From JACCVL01 sp038232655 (GTDB lineage: Bacteria > Actinomycetota > Actinomycetes > Propionibacteriales > Nocardioidaceae), in contig JBBSNM010000074.1 in assembly GCA_038232655.1 (NCBI GenBank), positions 1 to 13,918 of the forward strand: 13,918 bases of DNA. The letters are read 5' to 3'. Below the pieces are notes generated by a model. It was not told the origin of the DNA. It saw only the letters and a list, made by a program, of their open reading frames with translations, and did no database searches. Position 1 is the stretch's first letter; the number at the start of each line of letters is the position of its first letter. Positions 5,885 to 12,350 of this stretch are shown here, piece by piece. The position numbers and the translations under genes are program-made.

Positions 5885-6039
5885 GCATGTCGGTGCCGCA
5901 GCACTGCCCGTACTGCGGCGACGAGGGCCTGTTCCCGCACGCCGAGCAGCACGGCACCTGGGAGTGCCGCAGCTGCCTGCGCGCGTTCTCGGTCAAGTTC
6001 CTGGGCCTGCTGACACCCCGGGCGGGAGGGTCGGCATGA
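5881..6039 (+). CDS. 52-aa four-cysteine zinc-ribbon-like protein
   Basis: Short ORF with ATGA overlaps at both ends: its ATG overlaps the sulfite reductase stop, and its stop overlaps the cysH start. It carries two CXXC knuckles, CPYC (Cys9, Cys12) and CRSC (Cys29, Cys32), 16 residues apart, followed by RAFSVKFLG. This is the arrangement of a small zinc ribbon or rubredoxin-like fold. It has no signal peptide or membrane segment. Tight coupling between sulfite reductase and APS reductase implies a part in the same pathway: an electron carrier or assembly factor for the Fe-S enzymes, a sulfide-handling partner, or a structural subunit. None of these is proven. A rubredoxin would need iron at these cysteines; the 16-residue gap is shorter than in classical rubredoxins. 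The gene is real (confidence high); its function is unknown. Confidence 0.85.
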   Translation: MSMSVPQHCPYCGDEGLFPHAEQHGTWECRSCLRAFSVKFLGLLTPRAGGSA

Positions 6040-6767
6040 CCGCCGTGCCGCTGACGCTGCGCCGACCGGCGTACGACCGCAGCCGCACCCAGCTGCGCGA
6101 GCTGGCGCAGATCGCCGGACCCGAGCTCGAGCTCGCCTCGGCCGCCGAGATCGTGTCGTGGGCTGTGACCACCTTCGGCTCCCGGTTCTGCCTGACGTCG
6201 TCGATGGCCGACGCCGTGCTCGCACACCTGGCCTCGCGGCTGGCGCCGGGCATCGACCTGGTGTTCCTCGACACCGGCTACCACTTCGCCGAGACGATCG
6301 GGACCCGCGACGCGGTCGAGGCGACGCTGCCGGTCACGGTGCGCACCGTGGCGCCGGCGCAGACCGTCGCCGAGCAGGACGCGACGTACGGGGCGGACCT
6401 GTACGCCCGCGATCCCGATCTGTGCTGCGCGCTGCGCAAGGTGGCCCCGCTGGCCGAGGCGCTGGCCGGCTACGACGCGTGGGCGACCGGGCTGCGGCGG
6501 GCCGAGACCCGCGACCGGGTGATCGCGCCGGTCGTCGGCTGGGACGCCAAGCTCGGCAAGGTCAAGGTGTCGCCGTTGGCGCGGTGGACACGCGCCGACG
6601 TCGAATCCTACGTCGAGCGGCACGGCGTGCTCGTCAATCCGCTCGTGCAGGACGGCTACCTCTCGATCGGCTGTCGCACCTGCACCCGCCGGGTCGCCCC
6701 CGGTGAGGACACCCGCGCCGGCCGCTGGGCCGGGCACGCAAAGACCGAGTGCGGCATCCACGCATGA
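6036..6767 (+). CDS. cysH: Assimilatory adenylyl-sulfate (APS) reductase
   Basis: 243 residues. Reduces APS to sulfite and AMP using thioredoxin, feeding the sulfite reductase encoded two genes upstream. The [4Fe-4S] signature that separates APS from PAPS reductases is present: adjacent Cys130-Cys131 (DLCCALRK) and Cys213-Cys216 (GCRTCT). The catalytic cysteine is Cys239 in the C-terminal ECGIH. The nucleotide-binding region is SSMADAV (55-61), then FLDTGYHFAET (78-88), with GLRRAETRD (152-160) and KVSPLARWTRADV (177-189) typical of the family. The start at 6036 is chosen over in-frame upstream codons because GGGAGGG lies 5-6 nt ahead and it makes an ATGA overlap with the zinc-ribbon gene. 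Substrate preference for APS means no CysC kinase step is needed. Confidence 0.94.
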   Translation: MTAVPLTLRRPAYDRSRTQLRELAQIAGPELELASAAEIVSWAVTTFGSRFCLTSSMADAVLAHLASRLAPGIDLVFLDTGYHFAETIGTRDAVEATLPVTVRTVAPAQTVAEQDATYGADLYARDPDLCCALRKVAPLAEALAGYDAWATGLRRAETRDRVIAPVVGWDAKLGKVKVSPLARWTRADVESYVERHGVLVNPLVQDGYLSIGCRTCTRRVAPGEDTRAGRWAGHAKTECGIHA

Positions 6768-6883
6768 GACGCCGCCTGCTCGCATCGACAACGACGCGCG
6801 ACCTGCGCGCCCCGTACCCGGCGGCCGACGTGGTCCGCCCGACCGAGCTCAACCCGACAAGCAGAAAGGAGCAGCTGCCATGA
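6764..6883 (+). CDS. Possible 39-aa ORF bridging cysH and the chelatase
   Basis: A frame starting at the ATGA overlap with the cysH stop (6764) and ending in an ATGA overlap with the chelatase start (TGA 6881-6883). It begins MRRRLLAST and ends TSRKEQLP. It is basic, with no recognisable domain, signal or membrane segment, and its last codons contain the AAAGGAG ribosome site of the next gene. It could be a real small protein or simply a reading frame that lets ribosomes run through the 112-nt gap and couple translation. It may equally be chance in GC-rich DNA. No family is recognised. Confidence 0.3.
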   Translation: MRRRLLASTTTRDLRAPYPAADVVRPTELNPTSRKEQLP

Positions 6884-7629
6884 CCGCACCGGCCCTGCTC
6901 ACCCTCGCCCACGGCAGCCGTGACCCCCGCTCGGCGCGGACGATCCGCGCGCTTCGGGACGTGGTCCGCACCATGCGACCCGACCTGCGGATCGAGTCGG
7001 CCTTCCTCGAGCTGTCCCGCCCCCATCACACCGACATCTTCGCCAAGCTCGCCGCTGACGGTGTCGAGGAGGTCGTGGTGGTCCCGCTGCTGCTCAGCGA
7101 GGCGTACCACGCCCGCGTCGACGTCCCCTCCGCCGTCGCCGACGCGGTGGTGGCGCACCCCGAGCTGCGCGTCGAGACCACCCCGGTGCTCGGTGCCCGG
7201 CGGCAGTTCCTCGGCGTGCTGGACCGGCGGCTGCGCGCGGCCCTGACGGCGTCGCACGTCCGCGAGCTCGACGCCCTCGTGCTGGCGGCCGCCGGGTCGT
7301 CGGACTCGGTGGCCAACGCCGGCATCGCACGCGTCGCGCGGGCCTGGGCCGCCCAGCACAAGCTGCCGGTGCTCACCGCGTTCGCCTCGGCGGCCCCGCC
7401 CTCGGCCGGTGAGGCCGTGCGCGCGTTCCGCGCCGAGGGTCGCCGGCACATCGCGGTCGGCTCGTTCTTCCTCGCGCCCGGATTCCTGCCCGATCGGGTA
7501 CGGGAGCTGTCGCTGGAGGCCGGCGCCGTGGCGGTTTCGGACCCGTTGGGTGCCGACGTCGAGATCGCGCGCACCGTGCTCGAGCGCTACGCCGTCGGTG
7601 CGGTCGACCTGGTCCCCCTCCCCGCCTGA
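6880..7629 (+). CDS. Sirohydrochlorin ferrochelatase, CbiX/SirB type
   Basis: 249 residues, the two-lobe class II chelatase form. It inserts Fe2+ into sirohydrochlorin to make siroheme, the cofactor of the sulfite reductase in the same operon. The N-terminal lobe holds the metal ligands: HGSRDPRS with His11, and LLLSEAYHARVDVP with His77. The C-terminal lobe keeps the fold, but the equivalent of the HGS motif reads LAAAGSSD, so only the first lobe looks catalytic. The start at 6880 has a strong AAAGGAG (6865-6871) 8 nt ahead. The neighbours favour siroheme over cobalamin (cobaltochelatase) as its destination; no cob/cbi genes are near. It is the last gene of the operon, convergent with the SDR gene. 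Confidence 0.9.
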   Translation: MTAPALLTLAHGSRDPRSARTIRALRDVVRTMRPDLRIESAFLELSRPHHTDIFAKLAADGVEEVVVVPLLLSEAYHARVDVPSAVADAVVAHPELRVETTPVLGARRQFLGVLDRRLRAALTASHVRELDALVLAAAGSSDSVANAGIARVARAWAAQHKLPVLTAFASAAPPSAGEAVRAFRAEGRRHIAVGSFFLAPGFLPDRVRELSLEAGAVAVSDPLGADVEIARTVLERYAVGAVDLVPLPA

Positions 7630-7631
7630 GA

Positions 7632-7650
7632 GCGACCGCCCAGGCGTCGC
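7632..7650. terminator. Weak bidirectional hairpin after the sulfur operon
   Basis: GCGA-C-CGC (7632-7639) pairs with GCG-TCGC (7644-7650) over a CCAG loop, with one bulged C: seven base pairs. It lies between the stops of the chelatase and of the convergent SDR gene, which are only 29 nt apart. No T-tract is seen. Confidence 0.35.
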
Positions 7651-7658
7651 AGCGCCGG

Positions 7659-8438
7659 TCAGAACAGGGTGTAGCCGCCGTCGACGACGATTACCGACCC
7701 GGTCATGAAACTGGCGGCGTCGGAGGCGAGAAAGACGACGGTGGGCGCGATCTCCGCCGGCAGCGCGTAGCGCTGCATCGGGGCGTCGTCGATCCACCGC
7801 TGCCGGAAGCGGGGCTCGTCGACCGGTGCCATCTCGGTCTTGACGTAGCCGGGCGCGACGGCGTTGACGCGGATGCCGAGCGGCGCCCACTCCGCGGCCA
7901 GGGACTTCGTGAGCTGGTGCACGGCGGCCTTGGAGGCGTTGTAGGCCGGCTGCCACTGCGGTCTGTTGACGATCTCGGCGGAGATCGACCCGATGTTCAC
8001 GACCGCGCCGCCCCCGTGCTCGGCGAGATGTCGAGCAACCACCGTGGTCATCGACCACAGGCCGTGCACGTTCACCTCGAAGACCTGCCGCCACTCCTCG
8101 TCGGGCACGTCAAGGGCCGGGCGGTGGAAGCAGATGCCCGCGTTGTTGACGAGGACGTCGAGCCGTCCGGTCCGCTCGACAGCGGCGGCGACCGCCGCCT
8201 GCGCTGACGCCGGGTCGGCGACGTCGAGGCCGACGCCGACGACCGTACGCCCCGTCTCCTCGGCGAGCTCGGCGGCGACGCGCACACAGGCGTCCTGGTC
8301 GCGGGCGCCGATCACGACGTCGGCGCCGGCCTCTGCCAGCCCGCGCGCGAAGGCCAGGCCGAGGCCACGGTAGCCACCGGTGACCAGCGCCGTACGTCCC
8401 TGCAACGAGAACGTCGAGAGGACACCGGCGGTGCTCAC
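7659..8438 (-). CDS. SDR family NAD(P)-dependent oxidoreductase (polyol/sugar type)
   Basis: 259-residue classical short-chain dehydrogenase. The start is GTG at 8438, which overlaps the TGA of the polyol dehydrogenase by GTGA; longer frames run back into that gene. Motifs: cofactor-binding TGGYRGLG (20-27), VNNAG (97-101), Asn123 in VNVHG, catalytic Ser153 (NIGSIS), Tyr166 and Lys170 (YNASK), AVAPGYVKTEM (193-203), and the C-terminal GSVIVVDGGYTLF. All residues of the Asn-Ser-Tyr-Lys tetrad are present, so it should be active. Substrate is unknown. Pairing with a zinc polyol dehydrogenase suggests sequential oxidation or isomerisation of a sugar alcohol or sugar acid; D-threitol or gluconate-5-dehydrogenase-like activities are possibilities only. 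Confidence 0.9.
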   Translation of the reverse strand: MSTAGVLSTFSLQGRTALVTGGYRGLGLAFARGLAEAGADVVIGARDQDACVRVAAELAEETGRTVVGVGLDVADPASAQAAVAAAVERTGRLDVLVNNAGICFHRPALDVPDEEWRQVFEVNVHGLWSMTTVVARHLAEHGGGAVVNIGSISAEIVNRPQWQPAYNASKAAVHQLTKSLAAEWAPLGIRVNAVAPGYVKTEMAPVDEPRFRQRWIDDAPMQRYALPAEIAPTVVFLASDAASFMTGSVIVVDGGYTLF

Positions 8439-9469
8439 GCGGACGACACCACCACGACCGACTTCATGCTCTCCGGGTCGGTGTCGCTGGTCAGCGCAGC
8501 CTCGGCGTCCTCGAGGGCGTACTCGGCGGTGACCAACCCGTCGAGGTCGGTGCCCGGCTGCTGCGCGGCCGCGATCGCCTTGGGCCACGTGTCGACGTAG
8601 CGGAAGACGCCCGTGAGGACCAGCTCTCGGGTCGCGACCCGTTGCACCGGGATGGCGACCTCCTCCTCCCCGAGGCCCACGAGCACTGCGGTGCCACGCC
8701 CGCGCAGCGCCTGCAGCCCCGAGAGCAGTGCCGGCGTCGCCCCCGAGCACTCGATGAACGCGTCGACCTGCAGCGTCGTGGGGTCGACGGCGGGCTCGCG
8801 CGGGTCGAGCGCGGTCGTCGCCCCGAAGCCGAGGATGCGTTCGCGGCGGGAGGCGACCAGGTCGGTGACGACCACCTCGCTCGCCCCGTACACCCGCGCC
8901 GCGAGGCAGACCAGCGCCCCGATCGGGCCGGCACCGGTCACCAGCACCCGCGAGCCTGGCTCGATGGCGGCCTTCGCGCAGGCCCAGAGGCCGACCGAGA
9001 ACGGTTCGAGCAGCGCCGCAGCATGGTCGGACAGGGCGTCGGGCACCGGGTGAGCGAAGTCGGCGGGTGCGACGACGTAGTCGCAGAACGCCCCGTCGAC
9101 GGGCGGGGTGGCGTAGAACTCAAGTTGCTCGCACATGTTGTAGCGCCCGGTCTTGCAGTGCCGGCAGCGTCGGCACGGCCGCTGCGGCTCGATCGCCACC
9201 CGCTGACCGACCCGGTCGGCTACCACGTCCGCTCCCACGTCCACCACCACACCGGACACCTCGTGCCCCAGCACCAACGGCTCGCGGACGACGAAGTCCC
9301 CGATGCGACCGTCGCGGTAGTAGTGCACGTCCGAGCCGCACACCCCGACCGAGCGGACCTGGACGAGCACCTCGTCCGCCGCCGGGGTGGGCACCGGCCG
9401 CTCCTGCATCTCGATCGTCTGCTTGTCGACGAGCACGCTCGCGCGCATCGTGGTCGGGATCGCCGTCAT
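8435..9469 (-). CDS. Zinc-dependent polyol (sorbitol/xylitol-type) dehydrogenase
   Basis: 344-residue medium-chain dehydrogenase. Catalytic zinc ligands are visible: Cys44 (GVCGSDVHYYRDG), His69-Glu70 (GHE) and Glu154 (LEPFSVG). The structural zinc set is complete: Cys99, Cys102, Cys105, Cys113 (CRRCRHCKTGRYNMC). The Rossmann loop is GAGPIGAL (178-185), and Asp202 at the end of the second strand (VVVTD) predicts NAD+ over NADP+. The HYYRDGRIGDF segment and the EP.SVG motif are typical of sorbitol/xylitol/L-iditol dehydrogenases, which turn a polyol into a ketose. The start at 9469 has GGGAGG about 8 nt ahead; the longer frame upstream runs across the kinase gene. It is coupled to the SDR gene by a 4-nt overlap. 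No sugar transporter or kinase is next to it, so the physiological substrate is open. Confidence 0.9.
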   Translation of the reverse strand: MTAIPTTMRASVLVDKQTIEMQERPVPTPAADEVLVQVRSVGVCGSDVHYYRDGRIGDFVVREPLVLGHEVSGVVVDVGADVVADRVGQRVAIEPQRPCRRCRHCKTGRYNMCEQLEFYATPPVDGAFCDYVVAPADFAHPVPDALSDHAAALLEPFSVGLWACAKAAIEPGSRVLVTGAGPIGALVCLAARVYGASEVVVTDLVASRRERILGFGATTALDPREPAVDPTTLQVDAFIECSGATPALLSGLQALRGRGTAVLVGLGEEEVAIPVQRVATRELVLTGVFRYVDTWPKAIAAAQQPGTDLDGLVTAEYALEDAEAALTSDTDPESMKSVVVVSSA

Positions 9470-9546
9470 CGCTCGGACCTCCCAGGGCTGGACGGGGGCT
9501 GCTCGATCGTATGCCCGCGCAGCCGGTACGGGGTCGTGGTGGGCCG

Positions 9547-10395
9547 TCAGGTGGTGAGCAGGTCGCGCTGCTTGTCGACGTCGAAGTCGGCCACCGGCCA
9601 CTGCGGGTCGATGTCGCGCAGGTGTTCGAGCAGCAACCGCGCCACCGCCAGGTTGCGGTACCACTTGCGGTCGGCGGGCACCACGTGCCACGGGGCGTCG
9701 GCCGACGCGCATTCGGTGAGCAGCCGCAGGTAGGCCGCCTGGTAGTCGGCCCACTCCGAGCGGTCCTCCAGGTCGTGCGGGTCGTACTTCCAGTGCTTCT
9801 CCGGCTTGTCCAGCCGCGCGATCAGCCGCTCCTTCTGGGTCTCGGCGGTGATGTGCAGGTAGCACTTGAGGACCACCACGCCGTCGTCGACCAGCGACTC
9901 CTCGAACCTGTTGATCGCCTTCAGCCGGCGATCGTGCTCCTTGCCGTCGATTTCGCCGTCGACCACCGGCACCAGCACGTCCTCGTAGTGCGACCGGTCG
10001 AAGAAGCCGATCTGGCCGACCGACGGCAGCCCGCGCTTGATCCGCCACAGGAAGTCGTGCCCCCGCTCCTCCTCCGTGGGCCGCCCGAAGGTCGCCAGGG
10101 ACCACGTCTGGGGGTCCAGCAGTGGTGCCACGTGCCGTACGACGCCACCCTTCCCCGAGGTGTCCATGCCCTGCAGCACGACGAGGATGCGGTCGGCAGC
10201 ACCGTGGTTGCCGGCGGCGAACAGCCGGCGGCTGAGGTCGTTGAGCTCATCGCCCATGCCGGCGAGCGCGTCCTTGCCGTCGGACTTGTCCCCGTCGAAG
10301 CCGGGCGTGCTGCCGGGTTCGGTGCCGGCCAGGTCTACCGGCTCGTCCCCCAGCCGCAGCAGGTCGCCGAGTCGTCGGTCGAAGTCGTCGCTCAT
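9547..10395 (-). CDS. ppk2: PPK2 family polyphosphate:nucleotide phosphotransferase
   Basis: 282 residues from the ATG at 10395. PPK2 enzymes move phosphate between polyphosphate and nucleotides in the cytosol. Walker A is GMDTSGKGG (76-84) and Walker B lies in GQIGFFDRSHYEDVLV (Asp133). The lid and C-terminal motifs ETQKERL, KHWKYDPHDLEDR and WHVVPADRKWYRN are all present, in family order. The N-terminal 45 residues are acidic and probably flexible. AAGGGG lies about 10 nt ahead of the 10395 ATG but directly against the alternative ATG at 10404, so the shorter start is preferred. It is 77 nt upstream of the polyol dehydrogenase on the same strand, and divergent from the RibD-like gene. Nucleotide preference (AMP, ADP or GDP) cannot be read with confidence. 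Confidence 0.92.
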   Translation of the reverse strand: MSDDFDRRLGDLLRLGDEPVDLAGTEPGSTPGFDGDKSDGKDALAGMGDELNDLSRRLFAAGNHGAADRILVVLQGMDTSGKGGVVRHVAPLLDPQTWSLATFGRPTEEERGHDFLWRIKRGLPSVGQIGFFDRSHYEDVLVPVVDGEIDGKEHDRRLKAINRFEESLVDDGVVVLKCYLHITAETQKERLIARLDKPEKHWKYDPHDLEDRSEWADYQAAYLRLLTECASADAPWHVVPADRKWYRNLAVARLLLEHLRDIDPQWPVADFDVDKQRDLLTT

Positions 10396-10464
10396 CGGGT
10401 GCATTCCCCTTCTCGGGCCAGGGCGACCAACCTACTGATAGCGCGCACATGTCGCTTGCGGTGG

Positions 10465-10470
10465 CAGGAT
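10465..10470 (+). promoter_or_regulatory. Candidate -10 element for leaderless RibD-like transcript
   Basis: CAGGAT, 7 nt, then the GTG start at 10478. There is no Shine-Dalgarno in between. The 82-bp gap to the divergent PPK2 gene must hold promoters for both directions. Confidence 0.35.
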
Positions 10471-10477
10471 CGCGACC

Positions 10478-11218
10478 GTGCGGATGTTGCAACCGGTCGG
10501 TGAGCTGGCCGACGACGACCTGGAGACGGCCTACGCCTACCCCGCCGAGCGCACCTGGTCGCGACTCAACTTCGTGGCCACCCTGGACGGGGCCACCGCC
10601 GACCAGACCGGGCGGTCCGACGGGTTGTCCGCGCCCGGCGACCAGCGGGTGTTCGCCCTGCTGCGCAGCCTCGCCGACGTGATCGTGGTCGGCGCCGGCA
10701 CCGCCCGCACCGAGGGGTACGCCCCGGTGCGGCCGCACGAGGTGGACACCGCGCTGCGGCACCGGCTCGGCCTGGCGCCACTGCCCCCGCTCGCCGTCGT
10801 CTCCCGCAGCCTGGACCTCCCCGACGACCTGCTGGGTGGGGTCGAACCGGGTGCGGACACGCTGGTCATCACGTGCGCCACCGCCCCCGCGGCCGCCCTG
10901 TCCGCGGTCCGCGAGCGGGCGGAGGTGCTCGTGTGCGGCGCCGACGCGGTCGACCACCGCGAGGCCCGCGAGCAGCTTGCGGCGCGCGGGCTGCGGCGGA
11001 TCCTGAGCGAGGGTGGCCCGTCGCTGGCCGGGGCGATGGCCGCCGTCGGCGCGCTCGACGAGCTTTGCCTGACGCTGAGCCCACTGGTTCTGGCCGGCGA
11101 CGCCGGGCGGATGGCCACCGGCCCGCTGATCGACCCGGCGCTGCGACTGCGGCACGCGCACGCCATCGCCGACGGTGACCACCTGCTGCTGCGCTACGTG
11201 CGGGTGGGGGCGCACTGA
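10478..11218 (+). CDS. Pyrimidine reductase family protein (RibD C-terminal domain)
   Basis: 246 residues made of the RibD-C reductase domain alone, without the N-terminal zinc deaminase of bifunctional RibD. GTG start at 10478. Seen: NFVATLDGATA (29-39), an AGDQRVFALLRSLADVIVVG-like stretch, the NADPH-site GAGTARTEGYAPVR (72-85), and the C-terminal LSEGGPSLAGAMAA and DELCLTLSPLVLAG. The fold reduces a flavin-precursor ribosylamino-pyrimidine with NADPH and resembles dihydrofolate reductase. The mycobacterial relative Rv2671 is reported to have dihydrofolate reductase activity, so a folate rather than riboflavin role is possible. No other rib gene is nearby. It is followed 1 nt later by the DNA ligase gene, so the two are cotranscribed. 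Confidence 0.88.
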   Translation: MRMLQPVGELADDDLETAYAYPAERTWSRLNFVATLDGATADQTGRSDGLSAPGDQRVFALLRSLADVIVVGAGTARTEGYAPVRPHEVDTALRHRLGLAPLPPLAVVSRSLDLPDDLLGGVEPGADTLVITCATAPAAALSAVRERAEVLVCGADAVDHREAREQLAARGLRRILSEGGPSLAGAMAAVGALDELCLTLSPLVLAGDAGRMATGPLIDPALRLRHAHAIADGDHLLLRYVRVGAH

Positions 11219-11219
11219 C

Positions 11220-12332
11220 ATGGGCGTCGCCGACCTGCCGGTCCCGCCACCGCTGAGCCCGATGCTGGCCAGGTCGGTCAGGCAGGTGCCCGCCGCCGAC
11301 TCCGTCGACGGCGGTCTCGCCTACGAACCGAAGTGGGACGGCTTTCGCTGCGTCGTGTTCCGCGACGGCGACGACGTCGAGCTGGGCAGCCGCAACGAAC
11401 GCCCGCTCACCCGATACTTCCCCGAGGTGGTCGAGGCGGCGCGGGGCGCGCTGCCCCCGCGGTGCGTCGTCGACGGCGAGATCGTCGTCGCCGTCGGACA
11501 CCGGCTGGAGTTCGAGCGGCTGCTGGACCGCATCCACCCGGCCGACTCGCGGGTGCGCCGGCTGGCCGCCGAGACGCCGGCTTCGTACGTGGCCTTCGAC
11601 CTGCTGGCCTTCGACGAGCACGACCTGACCGGCCGCCCGTTCGCCCAGCGGCGCCAACTGCTGGAGGAGGCGCTGCGCCGGGCCGCGGCCCGGGTGCACC
11701 TCACCCCGCTGACCACCGACGCCGACACCGCGCGGGACTGGTTCGACGCGTTCGAGGGGGCCGGCCTCGACGGTGTGGTGGTCAAGGGGCTGGCCGCACC
11801 GTACGTGCCGGGGGCTCGCACCATGCTCAAGGTCAAGCACCAGCGCACCGCCGACGTGGTGGTGGCGGGCTACCGGCTGCACAAGACCTCGACGCCTGAC
11901 TCGCCGCGCCTGGGCTCGCTGCTGTTGGGTCTGCACACCGACAACGGCACCCTGCAGCACGTCGGGGTCTGCGCCTCCTTCACCGCCGAGCGGCGCTCCG
12001 AGCTGGTCGCCGAGCTGGAGCCGTGGCGGGTCACCACTGACGAGGAGCGAGCGGCCCACCCCTGGGGCTGGGGCGCGGAGGAGTCCGACGCCGACGAGGG
12101 CCGGCGACGCCCCGGCAACACCTCACGGTGGAACGCCGGCAAGGACCTGTCGTTCGTGCCGTTGCGTCCCGAGCGGGTCGTGGAGGTGGGCTACGACCAC
12201 CTGCAGGGTGACCGGTTCCGGCACACCACCCAGTTCAAACGGTGGCGACCCGACCGCGACGCCGCGTCCTGCACCTACGCCCAGCTGCAGGAGCCGGTGT
12301 CGTACGACCTGCAGTCACTGCTCGGGGGCTGA
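11220..12332 (+). CDS. ligC: ATP-dependent DNA ligase, LigC type
   Basis: 370 residues. Seals DNA nicks through an enzyme-adenylate. Nucleotidyltransferase motifs in order: motif I EPKWDGFR with Lys38 as the AMP acceptor; motif Ia-like GSRNERPLTRYFPEV (56-70); motif III CVVDGEIVV (82-90); motif IIIa YVAFDLLAFD (123-132); motif IV GLDGVVVKGL with Lys189 (Asp-Gly where many ligases have Glu-Gly); motif V MLKVKHQR (202-209). The OB-fold region ends in FKRWRPDRD. It has no polymerase or nuclease domain, which separates it from LigD, and no Ku gene is adjacent. LigC is an accessory ligase in actinomycetes, linked to base-excision or backup end-joining repair. The start at 11220 lies 1 nt after the reductase stop, implying translational coupling; a further start upstream would overlap that gene. 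Confidence 0.92.
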   Translation: MGVADLPVPPPLSPMLARSVRQVPAADSVDGGLAYEPKWDGFRCVVFRDGDDVELGSRNERPLTRYFPEVVEAARGALPPRCVVDGEIVVAVGHRLEFERLLDRIHPADSRVRRLAAETPASYVAFDLLAFDEHDLTGRPFAQRRQLLEEALRRAAARVHLTPLTTDADTARDWFDAFEGAGLDGVVVKGLAAPYVPGARTMLKVKHQRTADVVVAGYRLHKTSTPDSPRLGSLLLGLHTDNGTLQHVGVCASFTAERRSELVAELEPWRVTTDEERAAHPWGWGAEESDADEGRRRPGNTSRWNAGKDLSFVPLRPERVVEVGYDHLQGDRFRHTTQFKRWRPDRDAASCTYAQLQEPVSYDLQSLLGG

Positions 12333-12338
12333 GCGCCG

Positions 12339-12344
12339 TACCAT
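12339..12344 (+). promoter_or_regulatory. Candidate -10 element for leaderless UspA-like gene
   Basis: TACCAT, 6 nt (TCGGGG), then GTG at 12351. It is a strong TANNNT match at leaderless spacing, right after the ligC stop. It would give this gene its own transcript in addition to read-through from ligC. Confidence 0.5.
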
Positions 12345-12350
12345 TCGGGG

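Noticed and set aside
6634..8094. 486-codon minus-strand frame opposite cysH and the chelatase
   Set aside because: It overlaps three genes with complete catalytic motifs in other frames and shows low-complexity Arg/Gly composition.
9067..10503. 478-codon plus-strand frame opposite ppk2 and the polyol dehydrogenase
   Set aside because: Shadow of genes whose active-site motifs are intact on the minus strand; no ribosome site and no recognisable domain.
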